A program made the position numbers and the translations under genes. From assembly GCA_017640615.1 (NCBI GenBank), contig JAEPQK010000001.1, positions 124,001 to 188,000 of the forward strand: DNA of 64,000 nucleotides, given 5' to 3'. Each line of letters opens with the position of its first letter. The first letter of the stretch is position 1. Shown here one piece after another: positions 57,107-64,000 of the stretch. This DNA comes from Rhizobiaceae bacterium. GTDB taxonomy: Bacteria; Pseudomonadota; Alphaproteobacteria; Rhizobiales; Rhizobiaceae. The notes beneath the pieces were generated by a model. That model was not told where the DNA came from and did not search any database. It worked only from the letters and a program-made list of their open reading frames with translations.

Positions 57107-59479
57107 ATGTTTTCATTTCTTCATCGACTGACGATTGCCGGCGCGGCGTGCCTGTCGCTGACGGCGGCCACACATGTGATGGCCGCGGAGCGCACGATGA
57201 TCGTGCTCGATGCGTCAGGTTCCATGTGGGGGCAAATCGAGGGAGAAGCGAAAATCGGCATTGCGAGGCGTGTGTTGGCCGACGTTCTCGGCACGCTGCC
57301 CGGCGAACTTGAACTCGGCCTGATGGCCTATGGCCACCGGCAGAAAGGCCAGTGCTCGGACATCGAAACGCTGGTTGCACCGGCGCAAGGAACCACCGGC
57401 GCGATATCGGAAGCAGCGAACGGGCTGTCGCCGCTCGGCAAGACGCCACTCACGGCCTCGGTGCGGCGCGCAGCCGACGAGCTCAAGTTCGAGGAAGACA
57501 AGGCGACCGTTGTGCTGATCACCGACGGCGTCGAAACTTGCGAGGCCGACCCGTGCGCTCTCGGGCGCGAACTGGAGAGGCTGGGCGTCGATTTCACCGC
57601 GCATGTCGTTGGTTTCGGTCTCTCGGCGGATGAGGGGCGGCAGGTCGCTTGCCTCGCGGAAGAGACAGGCGGGCTCTATTTGCCGGCCGACGATGCGGAT
57701 GCGCTGACGGACGCGCTCACCACCCCCTTTACCGAGATTGCTGAAGCGGCCGAACCGGAGCCGGAGCCCGAGCCGGTCGAGCGGCCGGAAGGCGCACTCG
57801 ATGCGCCGGAAGCGGTCGAGATCGGCCGCACCTTCACCATCGGCTGGCAAGGCCCGGGCGAAAAGCGCGACGCGATCGAAATGCACGACCCTGAGGCGCG
57901 CCAAGGCGAAGGCGTGCGTGTCGCGGCGAAGCGTGTCGTCAATGGCGACCTCGATGCGCGCACTGTCGATCTCATCGCGCCGGTTCGGCCCGGCAGCTAC
58001 GAGTTGCGGTATATGTGGCAGGGCGATCGCAAAGAGGCGCTGGCGACACGCGTGATTGAGGTTGTCGAGGCGCCGGTTTCGCTCGATGCACCCGCCAATG
58101 TCGCGATTGGCAGAACCTTCACGGTGGACTGGGTTGGTCCGGGAGCTCGGCGCGATGCGATCCGAATCTTCGACACCACTGCGCGCCAGGGCGACGGCAA
58201 AGTGCTGCGCGAAAAACGGCTGGTGAACGACGATTTCGACAATCGCAAAATCTCGTTGCAGGCGCCTGCCGAACCCGGTTTCTACGAACTGCAATATTAC
58301 AGCGGCGATGGGCGCGAGGTTCTCGCTTCGCGGCAGATCGAGGTGCTCGAAGCACCAGTGTCGCTGGATGCGCCTGATGAGGTGGCAATGGGCCGCTCCT
58401 TCGAAATCGGCTGGGAGGGGCCCGGCGCACGGCGCGACGCGGTCGAGATTTTCGATGAAACAGCGGATGCCGGCCGCGGCAAGGTCGTATCGTCGATCCG
58501 CATCGTAAATGGCGACATGGATGCACAGACCGTGCGGCTCAACGCGCCGACCGAACCGGGCGGCTATCTTCTGCGCTATTACAATGGCGACAACCGCGTC
58601 GTTCTGGCAACGCGGCCAGTTACCGTTGTCGAGCTGCCGGTATCGCTTGAAGCACCAGACGAGGTCGGCATCGGAATGTCATTCGATGTGACCTGGGAAG
58701 GCCCTGGGGCGCGCCGCGATGCGATCGAGATTTACGATCCGGATGCCCAGGCAGGGCGCGGCAAGGTGCTTTATTCGAAGCGCATTGTGAACGGCGACAT
58801 GGATGCGCAGACGGTCGAGCTGATCGCGCCGACAGTTACGGGCGCGCTCCAGCTCCGTTACTACAATGGCGACAGCCGCGCTGTGTTGGCCACGCGGCCG
58901 ATCACGATCGTTGGTGTGGACGTGTCGCTCGATGCGCCGGACACCGCCAAGATGGGCTTCACGATCAAGGTGACTTGGCAGGGACCGGGTGCGCGCCGCG
59001 ACCAGATCGAGCTGTTCGACCCCGAAGCGGACGCCGGACGCGGCAAGGTTCTATTCTCGCAACGCGTTGTGAATGGCGACTATGACGCGCGCGAAGTTGA
59101 GCTTGTGATGCCGGCCCGGCCCGGCGCCTATGAGCTTCGCTATTACAATGGCGACAGCCGCGAAGTGCTCACAACTCGGCCGATCACCGTCGAGGCGGTT
59201 CCTGTGTCGCTTGATGCACCATCATCCGTGCAGGCAGGTGAAACATTCGAGGCAAGCTGGGTCGGTCCTGGCGCCTATCGCGATCAGGTCGAGGTGTTCG
59301 ACCCGGCCGCGAATGGCGGTCGCGGCAAGGTGCTGGCTTCAACCCGGCTGGTCAATGCGGGCTATGACGAAAAGCGTGTGCGCATCAAGGCGCCGGCCGA
59401 GCGCGGCGCTTATCAGTTGCGCTATTTCAACGGTGACAGCAGGCTGGTTCTGTTCGAAACCGACATTACCGTGGAGTGA
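57107..59479 (+). CDS. VWA-domain exported protein with six tandem 94-residue repeats
   Basis: 790 residues from ATG 57107; an in-frame ATG at 57077 overlaps a promoter-like -10 and is less likely. Signal peptide (MFSFLHRLTIAGAACLSLTA, cleavage near VMA-A). VWA domain at about residues 29-210 with complete MIDAS: DASGSM, Thr in GKTPLTAS, Asp in ITDG. A Glu/Pro linker leads to six repeats of 94 residues, each with SLDAP, GPGxxRD, a D/E-rich strand, GKV, VNGD, and a YNGD-R-VLATRPI ending. Surface or periplasmic binding or scaffold role inferred; partner unknown. Confidence 0.85.
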   Translation: MFSFLHRLTIAGAACLSLTAATHVMAAERTMIVLDASGSMWGQIEGEAKIGIARRVLADVLGTLPGELELGLMAYGHRQKGQCSDIETLVAPAQGTTGAISEAANGLSPLGKTPLTASVRRAADELKFEEDKATVVLITDGVETCEADPCALGRELERLGVDFTAHVVGFGLSADEGRQVACLAEETGGLYLPADDADALTDALTTPFTEIAEAAEPEPEPEPVERPEGALDAPEAVEIGRTFTIGWQGPGEKRDAIEMHDPEARQGEGVRVAAKRVVNGDLDARTVDLIAPVRPGSYELRYMWQGDRKEALATRVIEVVEAPVSLDAPANVAIGRTFTVDWVGPGARRDAIRIFDTTARQGDGKVLREKRLVNDDFDNRKISLQAPAEPGFYELQYYSGDGREVLASRQIEVLEAPVSLDAPDEVAMGRSFEIGWEGPGARRDAVEIFDETADAGRGKVVSSIRIVNGDMDAQTVRLNAPTEPGGYLLRYYNGDNRVVLATRPVTVVELPVSLEAPDEVGIGMSFDVTWEGPGARRDAIEIYDPDAQAGRGKVLYSKRIVNGDMDAQTVELIAPTVTGALQLRYYNGDSRAVLATRPITIVGVDVSLDAPDTAKMGFTIKVTWQGPGARRDQIELFDPEADAGRGKVLFSQRVVNGDYDAREVELVMPARPGAYELRYYNGDSREVLTTRPITVEAVPVSLDAPSSVQAGETFEASWVGPGAYRDQVEVFDPAANGGRGKVLASTRLVNAGYDEKRVRIKAPAERGAYQLRYFNGDSRLVLFETDITVE
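57788..59476 (+). repeat. Six tandem 282-bp coding repeats in the VWA gene
   Basis: The LDAP motifs of successive units are spaced 95, 94, 94, 94 and 94 codons apart. Units 3-5 are most alike (GPGARRD, GRGKV, VNGDMDAQTV); units 1 and 6 are most diverged. Looks like an Ig-like or beta-sandwich domain array. No known domain name could be assigned by eye. Confidence 0.85.
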
Positions 59480-59546
59480 GCGCCGCCACCCGCGCCAAGA
59501 GACGCGGAAACGCGCAAGCCGCGACCTCATGTCGGGCCATGTGCCA

Positions 59547-59574
59547 TTGCTCACGCCGCTGCTTTTCGCTATCA
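59547..59574 (+). promoter_or_regulatory. Candidate promoter of the COX IV-pnt operon
   Basis: TTGCTC (59547-59552), 16-bp spacer, CTATCA (59569-59574), about 31 bp before the subunit IV ATG. Confidence 0.4.
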
Positions 59575-59605
59575 GCGCGAAGGAACAACTCCCTGGGGGT
59601 AGACT

Positions 59606-59833
59606 ATGGCTGACAACACGCCCACCGGGCCGGTCGAAACCGGCGCTGCGATGGACTACGAAGAACACGACAAGACATTTGCGATGTTCGTCAATCTGAC
59701 GAAATACGGGACGCTGGTCTGCGTCGCCCTCATGGTCGCGATGGCGTTCGGCTTCTTCACAAGTGCCGGCTTTTTCTCCGCACTCGTTCTCTTCATCCTG
59801 ATCAACGCGGTTGGCGCCTACCTTCTGCGCTAG
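59606..59833 (+). CDS. aa3-type cytochrome c oxidase subunit IV
   Basis: 75 residues. A short hydrophilic N-terminus leads to the conserved MDYEEHDKTFAMFVNLTKYG (residues 16-35) and two hydrophobic stretches. This matches the bacterial aa3 oxidase subunit IV (COX4_pro_2 type). Inner membrane; binds the oxidase core but is not catalytic. It sits 44 bp before pntAA, an arrangement common in Rhizobiales, where it is unlinked to the ctaCDE genes. Confidence 0.9.
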   Translation: MADNTPTGPVETGAAMDYEEHDKTFAMFVNLTKYGTLVCVALMVAMAFGFFTSAGFFSALVLFILINAVGAYLLR

Positions 59834-59877
59834 GCGCGCCGAGCTGATTACTGCAGTCAACCGAGAAAGGCTCTGAC

Positions 59878-61149
59878 GTGGGTCAGACGATATTCGTTCC
59901 ACGCGAAAGCGATAAGGTGGAAACGCGGGTCGCGGCATCGCCGGAGACCGTCAAGCGTTATGCCGGACTTGGTTTCGACGTCGTAGTTGAAGCTGGCGCA
60001 GGTGCGGCTTCGCGCATCACCGATGATGAGTTCGCTCAGGCGGGCGCGCGCATCGGCAAGGCCGCCGATGCCGGCAAGGCGGACATCGTGCTCAAGGTGC
60101 GGCGGCCGAATGCGGCAGAGCTGAAATCCTACAAAAAGGGTGCGGCGGTATTCGCCACTATGGACCCTTACGGCAATGAGGGTGATGTCGCCGCAATGGG
60201 CAAGGCCGGCGTTTCGGCATTTGCCATGGAATTCATGCCGCGCATTACGCGTGCGCAGTCGATGGATGTGCTGTCCTCGCAGGCAAACCTCGCGGGTTAT
60301 CAGGCGGTGATCGATGCCGCAGAAGCTTATGACCGCGCCATGCCGATGATGATGACCGCTGCAGGCACCGTGCCGGCTGCGAAGGTTTTTGTGATGGGCG
60401 CGGGCGTTGCCGGTCTGCAGGCGATTGCTACTGCCCGGCGGCTGGGCGCGGTGGTGACCGCGACCGACGTGCGTGCTGCCGCTGGCGAGCAGGTCGCCTC
60501 GCTTGGCGCAAAATTCATCATGACCGATGCGCTGAAAGACGCCTCGGGCGAGGGCGGCTACGCCCGCGAACTGACCGACGCCGAAAAGAAGGCGCAGGCT
60601 GAACTGGTCGCCAGCCACATCGCCAAGCAGGATATCGTCATTACGACCGCGCTGATCCCAGGCCGGCCGGCGCCGAAGCTCGTGTCGGCGGAGATGGTGA
60701 AATCCATGCGTCCCGGCTCCGTGATTGTCGATCTGGCGGTAGAACGCGGCGGCAATGTCGAAGGTGCGAAGGCGGGCGAGGTTGTAACCACAGCCAATGA
60801 CGTCAAGATCATCGGCCACCTCAACGTGCCGGGCCGCGTTTCGGCGTCGGCTTCGCTGCTCTATGCCAAGAACCTCTACGCATTTCTGGAGACGATGGTC
60901 GACAAGGAAAAGAAGTCCTTCGCCATCGACCCTGAGGAAGAGCTCGCGAAAGCGACGCTGCTGACGCATGGCGGTCAGGTCGTTCACGCCAATTTCAAGG
61001 CAGAAGGCGCAGCCGCAGCAAAGCCTGCAGCGCGCAATGCGGCGCCGAAGCCGGCTGCGAAAGCACCGGCAAGTGCAGACTCCAAAGCGAAGCCAGCGCG
61101 CAAGGCGCCGGCGCGTAAGTCCGCCGCCACAAAGGGAGCCAAGAGCTGA
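59878..61149 (+). CDS. pntAA: NAD(P) transhydrogenase subunit alpha part 1 (PntAA)
   Basis: 423 residues from GTG 59878 (GAGAAAGG upstream). Binds NAD(H) in the proton-translocating transhydrogenase that supplies NADPH. N-terminal [21 protein letters not shown] and the Rossmann glycine motif [13 protein letters not shown] near residue 178 identify the soluble dI domain. After about residue 375 there is a Lys/Ala/Pro tail instead of membrane helices; the helices are on the separate PntAB. The stop overlaps the next ATG by one base. Confidence 0.95.
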   Translation: MGQTIFVPRESDKVETRVAASPETVKRYAGLGFDVVVEAGAGAASRITDDEFAQAGARIGKAADAGKADIVLKVRRPNAAELKSYKKGAAVFATMDPYGNEGDVAAMGKAGVSAFAMEFMPRITRAQSMDVLSSQANLAGYQAVIDAAEAYDRAMPMMMTAAGTVPAAKVFVMGAGVAGLQAIATARRLGAVVTATDVRAAAGEQVASLGAKFIMTDALKDASGEGGYARELTDAEKKAQAELVASHIAKQDIVITTALIPGRPAPKLVSAEMVKSMRPGSVIVDLAVERGGNVEGAKAGEVVTTANDVKIIGHLNVPGRVSASASLLYAKNLYAFLETMVDKEKKSFAIDPEEELAKATLLTHGGQVVHANFKAEGAAAAKPAARNAAPKPAAKAPASADSKAKPARKAPARKSAATKGAKS

Positions 61150-61568
61150 TGGAAAAGACCACTCTCGAGCAGGCGCTCGACCAGCTTGATGCAGCGGTTG
61201 CCGCGACGCGCGACGCGCTCGCCGGTTCCGACCATGTCGCGGATGCCGCTGGTGCTGCGGCTCACGCGGCCAGCGGCGGCGCGGTCGATCCCTTCATCTT
61301 CCGCTTCGCGATTTTCGTGCTCGCGATCTTCGTCGGGTACTACGTTGTGTGGTCGGTGACGCCGGCGCTGCACACGCCGCTGATGTCGGTCACCAACGCG
61401 ATCTCCTCGGTGATCGTTGTCGGTGCGCTACTGGCGGTCGGTATCTCGGCCTCGGGTCTCGCCACCGGTTTCGGCTTCATCGCCCTGGTGCTTGCCTCGG
61501 TGAACATTTTCGGCGGGTTTCTCGTCACCCAACGCATGCTTGCCATGTACAAGAAAAAAGAGAAGTGA
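61149..61568 (+). CDS. pntAB: NAD(P) transhydrogenase subunit alpha part 2 (PntAB)
   Basis: 139 residues. An Ala-rich N-terminal arm (about 1-45) then three to four transmembrane segments: [20 protein letters not shown], the conserved [20 protein letters not shown] and [16 protein letters not shown]. It is the alpha-subunit part of the dII proton channel. The split PntAA/PntAB form is typical for Alphaproteobacteria. Starts on the last base of pntAA. Confidence 0.95.
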   Translation: MEKTTLEQALDQLDAAVAATRDALAGSDHVADAAGAAAHAASGGAVDPFIFRFAIFVLAIFVGYYVVWSVTPALHTPLMSVTNAISSVIVVGALLAVGISASGLATGFGFIALVLASVNIFGGFLVTQRMLAMYKKKEK

Positions 61569-61577
61569 GGCTGACCG

Positions 61578-62975
61578 GTGTCGCAGAATCTCGCAGCCTT
61601 TCTTTATCTCGTTTCCGGCGTCCTCTTCATCCTGGCGCTTAGGGGGCTTTCGCACCCCACGACCAGCCGGCAGGGCAATCTCTATGGCATGATCGGCATG
61701 GCGATTGCGATCGCCACGACACTGCTTCTGGCCACGCCATCCTTCGGCGGGCTGGTGATGATCGTGCTTGGCATTGCCATCGGCGGCGGTGTGGGCGCAG
61801 TGATTGCGCGGCGCATTGCGATGACCGCGATGCCGCAGCTGGTCGCGGCCTTCCACAGCCTGGTTGGCCTTGCCGCGGTGATGGTGGCAGCGGCAGCGCT
61901 TTATTCGCCTGAGAGTTTCGGCATCGGCACGCCGGGGCACATTCATGCACAGGCGCTCGTGGAGATGAGCCTGGGTGTCGCGATAGGCGCGATCACCTTC
62001 ACTGGGTCGATCATTGCCTTCCTAAAACTCAACGGCAATATGTCGGGCAAGCCGATCATTCTGCCGGCGCGTCATCTTGTGAATGCTACACTTGCGATCG
62101 GGCTGGTCGTGCTCGTCATTCTCCTTGTGACCACGCAGAGCACGACGATGTTCTGGCTGATCGTGATCGCGGCACTGGTGCTGGGCGTTCTCATCATCAT
62201 CCCTATCGGCGGTGCAGACATGCCCGTCGTGGTGTCGATGCTCAACTCTTACTCCGGTTGGGCAGCGGCCGGCATCGGCTTCACGCTCGGCAATCTGGCT
62301 CTGATCGTGACCGGTGCGCTGGTCGGTTCGTCGGGCGCGATTCTCTCCTACATCATGTGTAAGGGTATGAACCGCTCCTTCATTTCGGTGATCCTGGGCG
62401 GCTTCGGTGGCGAGACGGCAGCTGCCAACGATGACGGCGTGGAGCGCACCGTCAAGCAGGGTTCGGCTGACGACGCGGCCTATCTGATGGCCAATGCCCA
62501 GAAGGTAATCATCGTGCCGGGTTATGGCATGGCGGTGGCGCAGGCGCAGCATGCGCTGCGCGAGATGGCCGACAAGCTCAAGGAAGCCGGCGTCGAGGTC
62601 AAGTATGCGATCCACCCGGTCGCTGGCCGCATGCCTGGCCACATGAACGTGCTGCTGGCCGAGGCCAATGTACCATACGACGAGGTGTTCGAGCTTGAGG
62701 ACATCAACTCGGAATTCGCGCAAGCCGACGTAGCCTATGTGATCGGCGCCAATGACGTGACCAACCCGTCGGCCCGCGACGACAAGTCGTCGCCGATCTA
62801 TGGCATGCCCATCCTCGACGTTGACAAGGCGCGCACCTGTCTCTTCGTGAAGCGCTCGCTCGGCTCCGGTTATGCCGGCATCGACAACACGCTGTTCTAT
62901 AAGGATGGCACGATGATGCTGCTGGGCGACGCCAAGAAGATGACCGAAGAGATCGTCAAGGCCATGGACCACTGA
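61578..62975 (+). CDS. pntB: NAD(P) transhydrogenase subunit beta
   Basis: 465 residues from GTG 61578. About eight to nine transmembrane segments (dII) followed by the NADP-binding dIII domain from about residue 290, with IIVPGYGMAVAQAQ and PVAGRMPGHMNVLLAEANVPYD, then the ANDVTNPSA loop. With PntAA and PntAB it drives hydride transfer from NADH to NADP+ by the proton gradient. Gap of 9 bp from pntAB. Confidence 0.96.
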   Translation: MSQNLAAFLYLVSGVLFILALRGLSHPTTSRQGNLYGMIGMAIAIATTLLLATPSFGGLVMIVLGIAIGGGVGAVIARRIAMTAMPQLVAAFHSLVGLAAVMVAAAALYSPESFGIGTPGHIHAQALVEMSLGVAIGAITFTGSIIAFLKLNGNMSGKPIILPARHLVNATLAIGLVVLVILLVTTQSTTMFWLIVIAALVLGVLIIIPIGGADMPVVVSMLNSYSGWAAAGIGFTLGNLALIVTGALVGSSGAILSYIMCKGMNRSFISVILGGFGGETAAANDDGVERTVKQGSADDAAYLMANAQKVIIVPGYGMAVAQAQHALREMADKLKEAGVEVKYAIHPVAGRMPGHMNVLLAEANVPYDEVFELEDINSEFAQADVAYVIGANDVTNPSARDDKSSPIYGMPILDVDKARTCLFVKRSLGSGYAGIDNTLFYKDGTMMLLGDAKKMTEEIVKAMDH

Positions 62976-63000
62976 CGCGTCGGTCCTCATTGGAGGAAAA

Positions 63001-63636
63001 ATGCTTCGGTTGACCCTGACAATCCTGCTGTTGTGGGCAGCGCTTCCGGTGGCGCAGGCCAGCGAATGTATGGCCGAGGTGAGGGCACTGTTTTCGAGTA
63101 GCCTCGATCCATTCCAGCGCCCGGCCTATCGCTCGCAACGCACGCATTTCGATGAAGGCGGTGCAAAGAAGTCCGCTTTCCAGAATGTCGTGCAGACGCC
63201 GTTGCGTACGATTTCACTCGTCGAGGGCGGAGCCGCCGCCCTGGTGGTCGATCAAGACACATGGACGGGGCCGACGCTTGACGGTCCTTGGACCTCCGCG
63301 CCTAGTACATTGCCCGACAACCGGCGCGCGGCGATGGAAATGTCGCTTGAGCAGCAGGTTGCCAATCTCTCCGAACCTGCATGCGACGGGGAGGTGGAAG
63401 TCGATGGGCAGCAGCTTCTGAAATACAGCTTCACGACCAAAACCGATCCGAACCCGGATCAGGGAGGGCTGTGGTTTGGCTCCTCCGATACGATCTATAT
63501 AGACCCCGCAACCGGTCAGGTCACGCGCTGGGAGCGGACCGGTTTTACAAGTAGCTTTGCTCCAACACCGACGGCCGAGAGTTCGGTGGAAACGTTCGAA
63601 TATGACGACGCGATAACGGTCGATCCGCCAGCCTGA
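63001..63636 (+). CDS. Hypothetical exported protein
   Basis: 211 residues. Signal peptide (hydrophobic core LTILLLWAALPVAQA, cleavage before SECMAEV). The mature part has Cys near its start and again in EPACDGEVEV, beta-strand character and a late TIYIDPATGQVTRWERTG, suggestive of a LolA/LppX-like or ligand-binding fold but too weak to name. ATG follows GGAGG. It comes 25 bp after pntB, so read-through from the pnt operon is likely. Function unknown. Confidence 0.65.
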   Translation: MLRLTLTILLLWAALPVAQASECMAEVRALFSSSLDPFQRPAYRSQRTHFDEGGAKKSAFQNVVQTPLRTISLVEGGAAALVVDQDTWTGPTLDGPWTSAPSTLPDNRRAAMEMSLEQQVANLSEPACDGEVEVDGQQLLKYSFTTKTDPNPDQGGLWFGSSDTIYIDPATGQVTRWERTGFTSSFAPTPTAESSVETFEYDDAITVDPPA

Positions 63637-63760
63637 TATTGACGGTCGAGCTCAGTCTGCTTCCACGGACTTGCGTTAGCGCGCCAATTGCGAAACCCTT
63701 CTGCTCACTTGCCCCGATGGCGAGAGTGGGGAAAGCGTTCGTGCCGAGCCATACCGTCAA

Positions 63761-64000
63761 ATGACCAGCATCGTCGGCCTGCCGCTTTGGCTTGTCGTGC
63801 TGCTCGTGCTTTTTGCCGCGATCGGCGTTGTCGATCGGGTCTTCGCACCCTCGGTTCGCTGGTTTTTCCGGCGGCGGGTCAATCAGGCGATCGATGAGCT
63901 CAACCAGCGGCTCGATATGCGCATTCGGCCGTTTCGGCTCACGCGGCGGCAAACGCTTGTGGACCGGCTGGTGCACGATCCCGCCGTCATGCAGGCAGTG
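63761..64000 (+). CDS. Glycerol-3-phosphate/1-acyl-glycerol-3-phosphate acyltransferase-like protein (3' truncated)
   Basis: The first 80 residues of a gene that runs past the window end. An N-terminal transmembrane helix (LPLWLVVLLVLFAAIGVV) is followed by a basic region (FFRRRVNQAIDELNQRLDMRIRPFRLTRRQ). This start resembles the N-terminus of the long rhizobial glycerol-3-phosphate acyltransferases, which carry an HxxxxD motif further on; that motif is beyond the window. Phospholipid synthesis role inferred. ATG 63761 lacks a strong ribosome site, so the start is moderately sure. Confidence 0.65.
   Translation, partial: MTSIVGLPLWLVVLLVLFAAIGVVDRVFAPSVRWFFRRRVNQAIDELNQRLDMRIRPFRLTRRQTLVDRLVHDPAVMQAV

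Overview
The window is chromosomal DNA, GC-rich and densely coded, from an alphaproteobacterium of the order Hyphomicrobiales (Rhizobiales). A Phyllobacteriaceae-like organism (Mesorhizobium, Aquamicrobium or Nitratireductor type) is the best guess. The evidence is the set of recognisable families and their order: long UvrB with lineage-type extensions, Ctc-type L25 followed by pth and ychF, the sqdBDC sulfolipid operon, split pntAA/pntAB/pntB behind an aa3-oxidase subunit IV gene, DUF1127, DUF1344 and IalB-type small proteins, CHR-type chromate transport, and a TTAA-N7-TTAA CtrA-type box. I see no tRNA, rRNA, CRISPR, phage, transposon or plasmid functions.

Layout. 1-5.5 kb: lgt (5' truncated), a NDUFAF7-type methyltransferase, pgeF, a degenerate M24 (creatinase-like) protein, a lipoprotein and prs. 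5.5-8.5 kb: chrA with a coupled rhodanese, then a LysR regulator divergent from a DUF1127 gene. 8.7-17.7 kb: rplY, pth, ychF, membrane proteins, two overlapping MaoC hydratases, uvrB and a methyltransferase. 17.9-21.9 kb: an LprI/MliC-type lysozyme-inhibitor fusion coupled to an alpha/beta hydrolase, a ClpS, and small proteins. 22-26.8 kb: a Tat-exported FAD oxidase, then sqdB-sqdD-sqdC; the start of sqdD lies in a palindromic repeat. 26.8-37.6 kb: unknown membrane proteins, an enolase-superfamily dehydratase, IalB-like, rlmN, LysE, argG, a lytic transglycosylase, and an ArsR/SRPBCC/DUF1761 operon. 38-41.5 kb: ffh, GNAT, chorismate mutase, GNAT and rpsP in a tight operon that stops after rpsP. 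41.7-49.4 kb: a 1156-residue indolepyruvate ferredoxin oxidoreductase, a membrane GGDEF-EAL protein, a FeeM-like N-acyl amino acid synthase behind a CtrA-type box, and a Crp/Fnr regulator. 49.6-57 kb: a TTG-started acyl-CoA synthetase leading a complete Liv-type ABC importer with a 48-residue DUF3096 membrane protein inside it. 57-64 kb: a VWA protein with six 94-residue tandem repeats, the COX IV-pnt operon, a secreted unknown, and the 5' end of a glycerolipid acyltransferase gene.

Most genes are housekeeping. The parts that look most like under-described systems are: (1) the acyl-CoA synthetase + Liv transporter + DUF3096 unit, with indolepyruvate oxidoreductase upstream, which reads as uptake and CoA-activation of an aromatic or acyl acid; (2) the CtrA-box/FeeM-like gene set between a c-di-GMP enzyme and a Crp/Fnr regulator; (3) the VWA six-repeat exported protein; (4) the lysozyme-inhibitor fusion translationally coupled to a hydrolase. 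All functional links between neighbours are inference from order and spacing. No database search was run; family names come from motifs read by eye.
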